Shown here: piece after piece, positions 23,154 through 31,220 of the stretch | How positions within the stretch are numbered: position 1 is the stretch's first letter | Layout: each line of letters begins with the position of its first letter | Program-made: the position numbers and the translations under genes | The notes under the pieces: model-generated | The model's database searches: none | What the model was told of the DNA's origin: nothing | The model's input: only the letters and a program-made list of their open reading frames with translations | Assembly: GCA_035948135.1 (NCBI GenBank) | Contig: DASZJL010000162.1 | Span: 1-45,790, forward strand | Origin: CADDZP01 sp035948135 | GTDB taxonomy: Bacteria > Actinomycetota > Acidimicrobiia > Acidimicrobiales > AC-14 | Direction of reading: 5' to 3' | DNA: 45,790 nt

Positions 23154-23962
23154 TCGGCGGCCGCCATGGGCCCCTTGCCCTCGGGCTGCACCTCGACCAG
23201 CTCGAGCGCGCCGTCGCCCGCGCCGACGCGCAGACCGTCGACGGCCCCGGGCTCCAGCCCGTTTTCCGCCAGGTGGGCACGCAGCACCTTCAGCCTCTTG
23301 CCGCGGAACGTCGTCCACGCGTCGCCCACGCGGATGACTCGGTGAACGTCGACGGCCGGTCGAGACCAGTCGATGTGATGCTCGTCCGGGTCGATCTTGT
23401 CGGCGTAGGTCGCCTCGCCCGCCTGTGGCGTCGGCGTGCCGAGTCCAACGCGCAGCGAGTCGACGAGGAGCTGGGTGCCGGCGTCGACCAAACGGGTCCT
23501 TAGCTCGGCGGCCGTCTCCTCAGGGCCGATGGACAGCCGCACGCACCCGTACACGGGACCGGTGTCGAGGCCTTCCTCGAGCTCCATGAGACACACGCCG
23601 GTCTCGGTGTCACCCGCAAGGATGGCCCGCTCGAGCGGCGCCGCCCCGCGCCAGCGAGGGAGCAACGAGAAGTGCAGGTTGACCATCGGGAGGGCGTCGA
23701 GGACGTGCGGCTTGATGAGACGCCCGAAGGCCACGACCACACCGAGCTCGGCGCCGGCGTCGATGACGTCGTCGATCTGGTCGGTCACCGGCAGCCCGAG
23801 CTCCTGGGCCGCGGCCTTGACCGGGCTCGGCGTGAGGGCGCCACCTCGTCCCCGCCGCTTGTCGGCGCGTGTGACCACCAGGCGGATGTCATGGCGGTCG
23901 GCGACCAGCGCCCGCAACGGCGGCACCGCCACCTCGGGCGTCCCGAGAAACGCGAGTCTCAG
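23105..23962 (-). CDS. fmt: methionyl-tRNA formyltransferase, apparent CTG start
   Basis: Formylates initiator Met-tRNA. The canonical N-terminus (LRLAFLGTPEVAVPPL) begins at a CTG (23962-23960) that overlaps the def stop as CTGA. No ATG/GTG/TTG is in frame near it; the next upstream codons are the def gene in another frame. Active-site region NLHFSLLPRWRGAAPLERA and the catalytic Asp in EGLDTGPVYG are present, followed by the C-terminal OB-like domain. 285 residues, somewhat shorter than the usual 310. Coupling with def fits their linked roles. Confidence 0.94.
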   Translation of the reverse strand: MRLAFLGTPEVAVPPLRALVADRHDIRLVVTRADKRRGRGGALTPSPVKAAAQELGLPVTDQIDDVIDAGAELGVVVAFGRLIKPHVLDALPMVNLHFSLLPRWRGAAPLERAILAGDTETGVCLMELEEGLDTGPVYGCVRLSIGPEETAAELRTRLVDAGTQLLVDSLRVGLGTPTPQAGEATYADKIDPDEHHIDWSRPAVDVHRVIRVGDAWTTFRGKRLKVLRAHLAENGLEPGAVDGLRVGAGDGALELVEVQPEGKGPMAAADWRNGARPRSDERLGP

Positions 23963-24474
23963 CGCGCCTCTGCTTGCTCGGTGGGGAGGCCGAGGGCGCG
24001 CTGGCGGAGCGTGCGCATCGCGTCCTTGCGCTCGTCGGGGTTGATGCGCTCGAGCAGGAGGGTGCCGTCCAGGTGGTCGACCTCGTGCTGGAACACACGA
24101 GCCAGGAGCTCGTCGGCGTCGATGTCGAGCTCGTTGCCGTCGAGGTCGACGCCGGTGAGATGGACCTCCTTGGCGCGGTGGATGTCCCACCACAACTCGG
24201 GGACCGACAGGCAGCCCTCGTGGTAGGTCCATTCGCCCCGGAAGTCACTGAGCACGGGGTTGATCACGACGTGCGGGCCCTCGCCGATGTCGTACACGAA
24301 CAGCCGCTTCTGCACGCCGACTTGGGGCGCCGCCAGGCCCACGCCCGGGGCCTCGTACATCGTCTGGATCATGCCCTCCACCAGACGCGCCAGGGCATCG
24401 TCGATCTCGGTGACCTCCGATGCAGGCTGCTTGAGGACGGGGTCGCCGAACGTGCGGATGGGAAACGTCGCCAC
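23959..24474 (-). CDS. def: peptide deformylase
   Basis: Metal-dependent removal of the N-formyl group from new proteins. All three motifs are seen: GVGLAAPQ (about 44-51), EGCLS (about 86-90) and HEVDH (about 130-134). 171 residues from GTG 24474, 10 bases after the upstream stop. A longer frame to 24921 is only the phosphatase gene out of frame. Confidence 0.97.
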   Translation of the reverse strand: MATFPIRTFGDPVLKQPASEVTEIDDALARLVEGMIQTMYEAPGVGLAAPQVGVQKRLFVYDIGEGPHVVINPVLSDFRGEWTYHEGCLSVPELWWDIHRAKEVHLTGVDLDGNELDIDADELLARVFQHEVDHLDGTLLLERINPDERKDAMRTLRQRALGLPTEQAEAR

Positions 24475-24484
24475 CTGATCAACA

Positions 24485-25066
24485 TTACGTGGTCGAGTTC
24501 CACAGCTGGATGGCCCGCCACCAGTGCTCGTGGCCGAGTATCGACACGGAGGCGGCCTCAAGGGCCAGACAGCGAGCCTGCTCGGGAGGCAGCCCGAGAT
24601 AGGTGGCGGCCAGCACCCGGAGGATGTGGCCGTGCGCGAAGAGAAGGACGTCGCCCCCGCCGTCCTCGGGGCCGATGTCGTCGAGCAGTCGTTGGGACCG
24701 AGAGGCCGCCGCGTCCAGGCTCTCGCCGCCCGGCGTACCGTCGGTGAACAGGTCCCAGTCGGGGCGGTCGGTGCGGATATCGGCGCTGGTGCGACCCTCG
24801 TACTCGCCGTAGTCGACCTCGGCGAGCAGGTGGGTGACCTCCGGCATCTCGAAGCCGGCCAAGCGCGCCGTTTCAATGGCGCGCTGGCGGGGGCTCGACA
24901 GCACGCGCAGCGGTTCCACACCGATGCGCCCGAGGCGCTGAGACAGGAACCGAGCCCGCTTCTCTCCGTCCCTCGTCAGCGGGATGTCGGTGCGGCCCGT
25001 GTGGCGGCCGTCGCGGGACCACTCGGTCTCGCCGTGACGCACGAGCACGAGCCGCTTCCCGCTCAC
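24485..25066 (-). CDS. histidine phosphatase family protein
   Basis: A phosphoglycerate-mutase-like phosphatase of 193 residues. The catalytic motif VLVRHGETEWS has the phospho-His at about residue 11. SSPRQRAIETARLAG and the second His in LLFAHGHILRVLA complete the active site. The short length and lack of mutase insertions favour a phosphatase over a glycolytic mutase. Substrate unknown. Start GTG 25066, 20 bases after the priA stop. Confidence 0.88.
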   Translation of the reverse strand: MSGKRLVLVRHGETEWSRDGRHTGRTDIPLTRDGEKRARFLSQRLGRIGVEPLRVLSSPRQRAIETARLAGFEMPEVTHLLAEVDYGEYEGRTSADIRTDRPDWDLFTDGTPGGESLDAAASRSQRLLDDIGPEDGGGDVLLFAHGHILRVLAATYLGLPPEQARCLALEAASVSILGHEHWWRAIQLWNSTT

Positions 25067-25086
25067 CGCCGGAACCTATCCCCCGT

Positions 25087-26811
25087 TCACACCCGTAGCG
25101 GGTCGACGGCGATACGCAGGCGGCCGGCCGGACGTACGGCCGTCGCTAGTCGGTCGCACAGCTCCCGGTGACCTGACGCCCGCGCCAGCCACCGTCCCGC
25201 GCTCGACGGCCCGATCACCTCGACCCCGTCCCCCGCGAGATCCGCGGAGAAGCGCGCTCCCGCCTCGCCCGAGATCTCGGCCAGCGCGGCCTCGGGAGGA
25301 AACCGCAAGGCCGCCCGGCGGGCTGACTCGACCAGCGCGAACCGGCCGGGGTCGGCGTGGACGGCGGCGTCGAGCACCTCGTGGTTCGGCATCCGGGTCT
25401 GGACCAGGAGCCGGCCGCCGTCACGGCGTCCGCCGACCAGGCGAGCGCCGCGCACGAGCAGGGCCAGCGCCTCCTCGCCCGCCCGGTACCGCGGGGCAAG
25501 CAGCTCTTGGTCGAAATCGAGAAAGGCAACGACGTCGGCCCGGCTGACCCGGTGAAGGACGGCTTCGGTGCCCACGAGAACAGGCGCCTGCTCTGCGTCG
25601 AGGGCACCGGACGAATCGGCAGTGACTTCGGCAACGGGGCGCCCGGCCAGGCGCTCGAGGTCATCGCGGGCCTTGCTCACACCGACTCGCAGCGCGCGGA
25701 ACGTCGTCGCGCCGCAGTTGGTGCACACGGACGGGCGCTCGTGTCCGCACCGCCGGCACCGGAGCGTCCCCTCGGGTAGCTGCTCCACCGCGCCCTCGCA
25801 CACCTCGCAGCGGGCCAGTTCGCCACACGCCGTGCACGCCAACAGACGGGCCCGGCCTTTGCGGTTGAGCACGCACACGACGCGCTCAGCCTGGCGCGCG
25901 AGCGCGACCAGGCGCTCCGAGAACAGCCCGAGCCCGGGTGGCTCCTTCCGGCGGTCGATGACCTCCAGCGCGGGCCACCCCGCCCGTTCCTCCGACCGCG
26001 ACGGCGCCAAGAGCGGCGCCTCGGCCTCGGCCTCGAGCGAGGGGCACGGGGAGACCAGCACGCACGGCACGCCGGCCCGCCGGGCCCGCTCGACGGCGAC
26101 GTCGCGCGCGTTCCAGGTGGGCGCCCGTTCCTCCTGGTACGTCTCGTCGTGTTCGTCGATGACGACGACCGCGGCCGGGTCGGCGAGCGGCGCCCACGCG
26201 GCGGCGCGAGCGCCGACGACGGTGCACGCGCCCGTCGCAGCCAGCGCCCAGTCGCGGGGATGCAGGGCCACGGGAAATCCGCCCCGGCGCAGGCGGATCG
26301 CGATGTGCGCGGCCTGGGCGACCGATGGCGCGAGTACGAGTGAGGGGCCCCGCCGGGCCGCTTCGAACACCACGGGAAACGGATCGCGGGCGGGCGGTAG
26401 CCGGAGAAGCGTCCGGGTTCCCGCGAACGCCTCGGCCGCCAGGTCGTCGGCGACCGGCGCGGCCGAGTCTGGGATGCGTTCGGGCCGCGGTGGAAGGCCG
26501 CGCACCGCGGTGGCCGGCGAGGCCGTCCCCAGGAAGGTCGCTCGCGGCCCGGCCCACCGCCACGCGGCCCACGCCGACAGGTCGACGAGCGCGGCCGGCG
26601 GACCCATGCCGCGGACCTTGGCGATCGGCTGCAGGACCTTGTCGGTGGCCGGCTGACCGGTCAGCTCGACGATCCAGCCGCCCACGCGGCGTCCGTGCAA
26701 CGACACGCGCACCATCGTTCCGACTGCTATGCCGTCCGCCATCTCCGGCGGGATCGAGTAGTCGAAGACGCGGTCGATCGCCCCGACGTCCGGCAGGACG
26801 CGGGCGATCAC
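25087..26811 (-). CDS. priA: primosomal protein N' (PriA), helicase motifs lacking
   Basis: Replication-restart factor. The N-terminal DNA-binding domain (RVLPDVGAIDRVFDYSIPP, GTMVRVSLHGRRVGGWIV) is intact. Eight cysteines of the zinc-binding domain are seen in CTACGELARCEVCEG and LRCRRCGH to CTNCG. The Walker A segment is replaced by LVLAPSVAQAAHIAI and the DEAH-type box reads DEHD, so ATPase and helicase activity are probably lost, as is known for many actinobacterial PriA proteins. 574 residues against about 730 in E. coli. Start GTG 26811, 10 bases after the large palindrome. Confidence 0.9.
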   Translation of the reverse strand: MIARVLPDVGAIDRVFDYSIPPEMADGIAVGTMVRVSLHGRRVGGWIVELTGQPATDKVLQPIAKVRGMGPPAALVDLSAWAAWRWAGPRATFLGTASPATAVRGLPPRPERIPDSAAPVADDLAAEAFAGTRTLLRLPPARDPFPVVFEAARRGPSLVLAPSVAQAAHIAIRLRRGGFPVALHPRDWALAATGACTVVGARAAAWAPLADPAAVVVIDEHDETYQEERAPTWNARDVAVERARRAGVPCVLVSPCPSLEAEAEAPLLAPSRSEERAGWPALEVIDRRKEPPGLGLFSERLVALARQAERVVCVLNRKGRARLLACTACGELARCEVCEGAVEQLPEGTLRCRRCGHERPSVCTNCGATTFRALRVGVSKARDDLERLAGRPVAEVTADSSGALDAEQAPVLVGTEAVLHRVSRADVVAFLDFDQELLAPRYRAGEEALALLVRGARLVGGRRDGGRLLVQTRMPNHEVLDAAVHADPGRFALVESARRAALRFPPEAALAEISGEAGARFSADLAGDGVEVIGPSSAGRWLARASGHRELCDRLATAVRPAGRLRIAVDPLRV

Positions 26812-26821
26812 GCGCCAACTA

Positions 26822-26874
26822 CCGACTTTCGTGCGTTGTTGCCCAATAGTTGGGCATCAACGCACGAAAGTCGG
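26822..26874. repeat. 53-nt near-perfect palindrome between metK and priA
   Basis: Outer arms CCGACTTTCGTGCGTTG (26822-26838) and its exact complement (26858-26874) are 17 bp. Then a single T/T mismatch, an inner 7-bp stem TGCCCAA/TTGGGCA and a 3-base loop TAG: 24 base pairs in 53 bases. It begins 14 bases after the metK stop. A terminator without a T tract, a processing site or a dispersed palindromic repeat are all possible. Confidence 0.7.
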
Positions 26875-26888
26875 GTGGGGGGTCGTGC

Positions 26889-28082
26889 TCAGAGGCCGAG
26901 GGCGCGCTTGAAGTCGTCGAGCTTGGAGGTGCGCTCCCAGGAGAACTCCTTCTCCGAGCGCCCGAAGTGGCCATAGGCGGCCGTGCGCTTGTAGATCGGC
27001 TTGCGCAGGTCGAGGTCGCGGATGATGGCGGCCGGGCGCAGGTCGAACACGTCCTGCACGGCACTGCTGATCTTGGCCGGGTCGACGGTCTCGGTGCCGA
27101 ACGTCTCGACCATCACCGAGACGGGTCGGGCGACGCCGATCGCGTACGCGACCTGGATCTCACACCGGCGAGCGGCGCCCGACGCCACGACGTGCTTGGC
27201 GACCCAACGCGCCGCGTAGGCAGCCGAGCGGTCGACCTTGCTCGGGTCTTTACCCGAGAAGGCGCCCCCGCCGTGGCGAGCGGCACCGCCGTAGGTGTCG
27301 ACGATGATCTTGCGGCCGGTCAGCCCCGTGTCGGCGTGGGGTCCGCCGAGCTCGAAGGCGCCGGTGGGGTTGGCGAGCAGCTCGTACTTGTCGTCCGCGA
27401 ACTGCGGCGGCAGAAGGGGATGGATGACGTGCTCCTGAAGGTCTGGCTTGAGGAGCGTGTCGGTGTCGAGACCGGGCTGGTGCTGGGTGGAGATCAGCAC
27501 CGTCTTGAGCCGCACCGGCTCGCCGTCGCGGTACTCGAATGTCACCTGGGTCTTGCCGTCGGGGCGCAGATACGGCAGCACGTTCGCCCGGCGCACCTCG
27601 GCCAGTCGGTGCGCCAGACGGTGGGCCAGCCAGATCGGCAACGGCATGAGGTCTTCGGTCTCGTCGACCGCGTACCCGAACATCATCCCCTGGTCGCCGG
27701 CGCCTTGGGCGTTGAGGATGTCCTCGCCGCTGGTGCCGGCCCGGACCTCGAAGGCGGTGTCCACGCCCTGGGCGATGTCAGGCGACTGTTCGTCGATGGC
27801 GGTGACGACGCCGCAGGTGTTGCCGTCGAAGCCGTACGACTCGCGGTCGTAGCCAATGCCGCACACCGTTTCGCGGACGAGGCGCGAGATATCGACATAT
27901 GCCTTGGTGGAGATCTCACCCGCGACGACGACGAGGCCGGTGGTGAGCAGGGTCTCGCACGCCACCCGGCCCATGGGGTCCTCGGCCATGATGGCGTCGA
28001 GGACGGCATCGGAGATCTGGTCGGCCATCTTGTCGGGATGGCCCTCGGTCACCGACTCCGAACTGAACGTCCAACTACTCAC
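26889..28082 (-). CDS. metK: S-adenosylmethionine synthetase
   Basis: Makes SAM from methionine and ATP. 397 residues with SESVTEGHPDKMADQISDAVLD at the N-terminus, GAGDQGMMFGYA and the phosphate-binding GGGAFSGKDPSKVDRSAAY. Start GTG 28082 in a GTGA overlap with coaBC. No SAM riboswitch could be expected or seen, since the gene has no leader of its own. Last gene of the long pyr-to-metK run. Confidence 0.97.
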   Translation of the reverse strand: MSSWTFSSESVTEGHPDKMADQISDAVLDAIMAEDPMGRVACETLLTTGLVVVAGEISTKAYVDISRLVRETVCGIGYDRESYGFDGNTCGVVTAIDEQSPDIAQGVDTAFEVRAGTSGEDILNAQGAGDQGMMFGYAVDETEDLMPLPIWLAHRLAHRLAEVRRANVLPYLRPDGKTQVTFEYRDGEPVRLKTVLISTQHQPGLDTDTLLKPDLQEHVIHPLLPPQFADDKYELLANPTGAFELGGPHADTGLTGRKIIVDTYGGAARHGGGAFSGKDPSKVDRSAAYAARWVAKHVVASGAARRCEIQVAYAIGVARPVSVMVETFGTETVDPAKISSAVQDVFDLRPAAIIRDLDLRKPIYKRTAAYGHFGRSEKEFSWERTSKLDDFKRALGL

Positions 28083-29293
28083 GTCGCACTTCCCCTCTCC
28101 CCCGACTTCCGCCGGTCAGTCACGGCGTCGAGCACCAGTCTCGCCACCGCTCGCTTGTCCATCAGTGAACCTTCGATCTCGAAGCCGTCGGGGCCGAGCA
28201 CGAGCACACGGTTGGTGTCGTGCTCGAAACCCACGTCGGGCGCCGAGACATCGTTCGCCACGACCAGGTCGAGGCCCTTCGCCCGCAGCTTGGACGACGC
28301 GTAGGAACGGAGGTCGTCCGTCTCGGCCGCGAATCCTACGAGGGTCTGGCCCGGGCGTCGACGACGGCCCACCTCGGCGAGGATGTCGGTGGTGGGCTCG
28401 AGCACGATCTCGGGCACGCCCTCGGCCTTCTTGATCTTGTCCGGCGCCACCGCTTTCGGTCGGAAGTCGGCGACGGCGGCGGCCATCAGCACCACATCGG
28501 CGTCGGCCGCGCGGGCGAGTACGGCGTCTTCCATCTCGGCCGCCGTCTCGACCAGCACGCGCTCGACGCCGGCGGCGGCCGGACGGTTGACAGTGGTGAC
28601 GAGCACCACCCGGGCGCCACGCGCCGCGGCCTCGTCGGCCAGGGCGTGGCCCTGCTTGCCCGAGGAGCGGTTGCCGACGAACCGCACCGGGTCGATCGGC
28701 TCACGCGTCCCGCCCGCGGTGACGAGAACAGTGAGGCCGTCAAGGTCCTGGGGCGCGAGGACAGAGGCGGCGGCGGCCACGATGTCGGCCGGCTCCGCCA
28801 TGCGCCCGGACCCCACGTCGCCCCCCGCCAGCCGCCCGACGCCGGGGTCGACGACGGTGACACCCCGGGCCCGCAACAGGTCGAGGTTCAGCTGCACGGC
28901 GGGCTGTTCCCACATCTCGGTGTGCATGGCGGGACAGAGCACGACGGGTGCCTCGGTGGCGAGCAGGGTGGCCGTCAGCAGGTCGTCGGAGATGCCGTGG
29001 GCGTAGCAACCGATGACGCGCGCTGTGGCGGGAGCAACGACGATGATGTCGGCGGTCTGGCCGAGGCGGGTGTGGGGAATCGGTTCGGGCGACTCCCAGA
29101 GCGAGGTGCGCACACGCTCGGAGGCGAGGGCCGAGAACGTGGGCGGACCGACGAACCGGGTGGCGCCCTCGGTCATCACCGGCATCACGTAGGCGCCGGC
29201 GTCGACGAGCCGACGGCACACGTCAACCGCCTTGTAGGCCGCAATCCCCCCGCTCACCCCCAGGACGACCCGGCGTCCCTGCAGGCCGCCCAT
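28079..29293 (-). CDS. coaBC: bifunctional phosphopantothenoylcysteine decarboxylase / synthetase
   Basis: Two steps of coenzyme A synthesis. The FMN-dependent CoaC half (about 1-190) shows VVLGVSGGIAAYKAVD, the active-site His in PHTRLG and PAMHTEMW, the actinobacterial version of PxMNxxMW. The CoaB half shows VLVTAGGTREPIDPVRF(V)GN, AVADFRPK and KIKK with its catalytic Lys. 404 residues. ATG 29293, 9 bases after rpoZ. Confidence 0.97.
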   Translation of the reverse strand: MGGLQGRRVVLGVSGGIAAYKAVDVCRRLVDAGAYVMPVMTEGATRFVGPPTFSALASERVRTSLWESPEPIPHTRLGQTADIIVVAPATARVIGCYAHGISDDLLTATLLATEAPVVLCPAMHTEMWEQPAVQLNLDLLRARGVTVVDPGVGRLAGGDVGSGRMAEPADIVAAAASVLAPQDLDGLTVLVTAGGTREPIDPVRFVGNRSSGKQGHALADEAAARGARVVLVTTVNRPAAAGVERVLVETAAEMEDAVLARAADADVVLMAAAVADFRPKAVAPDKIKKAEGVPEIVLEPTTDILAEVGRRRRPGQTLVGFAAETDDLRSYASSKLRAKGLDLVVANDVSAPDVGFEHDTNRVLVLGPDGFEIEGSLMDKRAVARLVLDAVTDRRKSGERGSAT

Positions 29294-29302
29294 GTGCCGC
29301 CT

Positions 29303-29578
29303 CTACTTAATCGCTTCCTCGACGTCCTCGGGCCGCTCGTAGGTGATCTTGTCGGCGGCGATCTCCTCGAGGGCGATCGACAACGGCTTCCGGGACACCG
29401 AGGCCACCTGCGGCGGGACGATGGCGCCGAGGCCCTCGCCGAGCTGGCTGAAGTAGGAGTTGATCTGCCGGCCCCGCTTGGCGGACAGGCTCACCAGCGT
29501 GAACTTCGAGTCGACCTTCTCGAGGAGCTCCTCGATCGGCGGGTACATCATCGTGACGCGCTGGACGGGCTGAGCCAT
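29303..29578 (-). CDS. rpoZ: RNA polymerase omega subunit
   Basis: Small subunit that aids assembly of RNA polymerase. 91 residues with PPIEELLEKVDSKFTLVSLS, AKRGRQINSYFSQL and the conserved KPLSIALEEIAADKI. ATG at 29578 overlaps the gmk stop as TGATG and has AGGAG 5 bases upstream, which favours it over the TTG one codon earlier. Confidence 0.95.
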   Translation of the reverse strand: MAQPVQRVTMMYPPIEELLEKVDSKFTLVSLSAKRGRQINSYFSQLGEGLGAIVPPQVASVSRKPLSIALEEIAADKITYERPEDVEEAIK

Positions 29579-30138
29579 CAACTCTCCTGGGAACGGTGTC
29601 CATTCACGATACCAGCGAGCTCTTCGGTAGCCCGGTCCAGATCGTCGTTCACAACCACGTGATCAGCGATTTTGCGGCCGTCGGCCTCCTCGGCCCGGCC
29701 CAGCTCGAGGCGGGCCCGAATGAGGTCCTCGGAGTCGCCCCGCTTGCGCATGCGCCGCTCCAACTCGTCGTGCGACGGCGGCAGCACGAGGATGACGATG
29801 GCGTCGGGGTACTTGGCCCGCACCTGCTGAGCTCCCCTGATGTCGATCTCCAGCACGATGTCCTTGCCGGGTGGCGGATCGGGAAGCGGTGTCCCCATGA
29901 AGTAGTCGGGCAGCAGCTCGACCCACTCGAGGAAGCCACCGGCATCCCTTCGCGCAAAGAACGTGTCGCGATCCACGAACGTGTACGCGTCGTCCGCCTC
30001 GCCGGGCCGCTGGGCGCGCGTCGTCCAGGAGCGACTGAGCCAGAGGTTGGGGGCGCGCGTCAGCAGGCGGTCGACGAGCGTCCCCTTCCCGACGCCGCCC
30101 GGCCCGGAGATGACGAAGATTCGCCCCGGCGAGCTCAG
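29578..30138 (-). CDS. gmk: guanylate kinase, apparent CTG start
   Basis: GMP to GDP phosphorylation. The first standard start in frame (GTG 29976) would remove the nucleotide-binding loop. Upstream the same frame encodes a perfect Gmk N-terminus: LSSPGRIFVISGPGGVGKGT with the P-loop at about 12-20, then SRSWTTRAQRPGE. It begins at a CTG (30138-30136) overlapping the mihF stop as CTGA, giving 186 residues, the normal size. Later motifs EWVELLPDYFMGTP and LEIDIRGAQQV are normal. Confidence 0.94.
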   Translation of the reverse strand: MSSPGRIFVISGPGGVGKGTLVDRLLTRAPNLWLSRSWTTRAQRPGEADDAYTFVDRDTFFARRDAGGFLEWVELLPDYFMGTPLPDPPPGKDIVLEIDIRGAQQVRAKYPDAIVILVLPPSHDELERRMRKRGDSEDLIRARLELGRAEEADGRKIADHVVVNDDLDRATEELAGIVNGHRSQES

Positions 30139-30455
30139 GACTGTTGGAAGGTCTTCAACAGGGCCTCGCGCTGCTGGCCCCCGAGGCCGCGCACGCGACG
30201 GCTCTCGCTGATTCCGATCTCCTCCATGAGCCGGCGGGCCCGGACCTTGCCGACGCCGGGGAGCGACTCGAGCAGCGTGACGACCTTCATCTTGCCGACG
30301 ACTTCGTCACGATCGGCCTCTTCGAGCAGCTCCTTCAGACTCGTCGATCCCATCTTCAGCTTCTCCCGGAGCTCAGCGCGGCGACGGCGGGCGGCGGCGG
30401 CCTTCTCCAGCGCGGCCTGGCGCTGATCCGGGGACAGCTGGGGAGGGAGAGGCAT
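30135..30455 (-). CDS. mihF: integration host factor, actinobacterial type (mIHF)
   Basis: A nucleoid-associated DNA-binding protein essential in mycobacteria. 106 residues from ATG 30455 (MPLPPQLSPDQRQAALEKA). A basic helical N-terminal part is followed by the H2TH-like region LLESLPGVGKVRARRLMEEIGI and RRVRGLGGQQREALL. Placement between pyrF and gmk is the classic actinobacterial order. The 15-codon upstream extension lacks support. Confidence 0.93.
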   Translation of the reverse strand: MPLPPQLSPDQRQAALEKAAAARRRRAELREKLKMGSTSLKELLEEADRDEVVGKMKVVTLLESLPGVGKVRARRLMEEIGISESRRVRGLGGQQREALLKTFQQS

Positions 30456-30518
30456 GGCCTTGGACCTTACTTCGCCGTCCTGGGCCGTCAACCTGCCCAA
30501 CGTGCCGGAGAAGCCGGC

Positions 30519-31220
30519 TCAGGCGGTCATGGACTCAACCAGGGCGGCGGCGGCCGCCACCCGGTCGTCAGCGCGCGTCACCGGACGGCCGACGACGAGG
30601 AGGTCGGCGCCGGCGTCGAGCGCCTCCTGTGGCGTCGCCGCCCGTCGCTGGTCGCCGGCGTCGGCACCCTTGGGCCTGATGCCGGGGACGACGGCGATGA
30701 GATCGGGAGCCAGCTTCTTGGCTTTGGCCACGTCGCTCGCCGCGCACACGATGCCGCCACAACCAGCCTCCAACGCGAACTGCACGCGCTGGGGAAGGAT
30801 GTGTTCCGGCGCGCTGTCGTCGCTCGTGAGAACGGTGACGCCGAGGGCGACCGGCCGCGGGAGGCCGGCCCTGTGGGCGCCGTCGGCCAGACCGTTGGCT
30901 CCGGCGCGCAGGTTGTTCACACCGCCGCGCGCGTGGAGCGTGAGGTAACTGACGCCGAGCGACCCGGCGATGCGCGCCGCCCGCTCGACGGTCGTGGGGA
31001 TGTCGTCAAGCTTGAGGTCGAGGAAGACCTTGTAGCCGAGCTGTTGTAGGGCGCCGAGCGCTTCGGGTCCCGACGCGATGAACAGCTCGAGGCCGACCTT
31101 GGCGACACCGAACCAGGGGCGCACGTCGCGAGCGATCCGAATCGCGGCGACGAGATCGTCGACGTCGAGGGCGATGGCCAACTTGTCGCGCAGGTCGCTC
31201 TCGCCGTTCGTCTTAGGCAT
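30519..31220 (-). CDS. pyrF: orotidine 5'-phosphate decarboxylase
   Basis: Last step of UMP synthesis. 233 residues with ALDVDDLVAAIRIA, the catalytic DLKLDDIPTTV (Asp 68, Lys 70, Asp 72 approximately), LTLHARGG and VVPGIRPKG. This is the short bacterial family 1 enzyme. ATG 31220 overlaps the pyrD end by 8 bases. Confidence 0.97.
   Translation of the reverse strand: MPKTNGESDLRDKLAIALDVDDLVAAIRIARDVRPWFGVAKVGLELFIASGPEALGALQQLGYKVFLDLKLDDIPTTVERAARIAGSLGVSYLTLHARGGVNNLRAGANGLADGAHRAGLPRPVALGVTVLTSDDSAPEHILPQRVQFALEAGCGGIVCAASDVAKAKKLAPDLIAVVPGIRPKGADAGDQRRAATPQEALDAGADLLVVGRPVTRADDRVAAAAALVESMTA

Noticed and set aside
26850..28304. 484-codon plus-strand open frame
   Set aside because: Antisense to metK and the coaBC end; it starts inside the 53-nt palindrome.
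28083..29302. SAM riboswitch ahead of metK
   Set aside because: metK overlaps coaBC by 4 bases, so there is no leader, and no such fold was seen.
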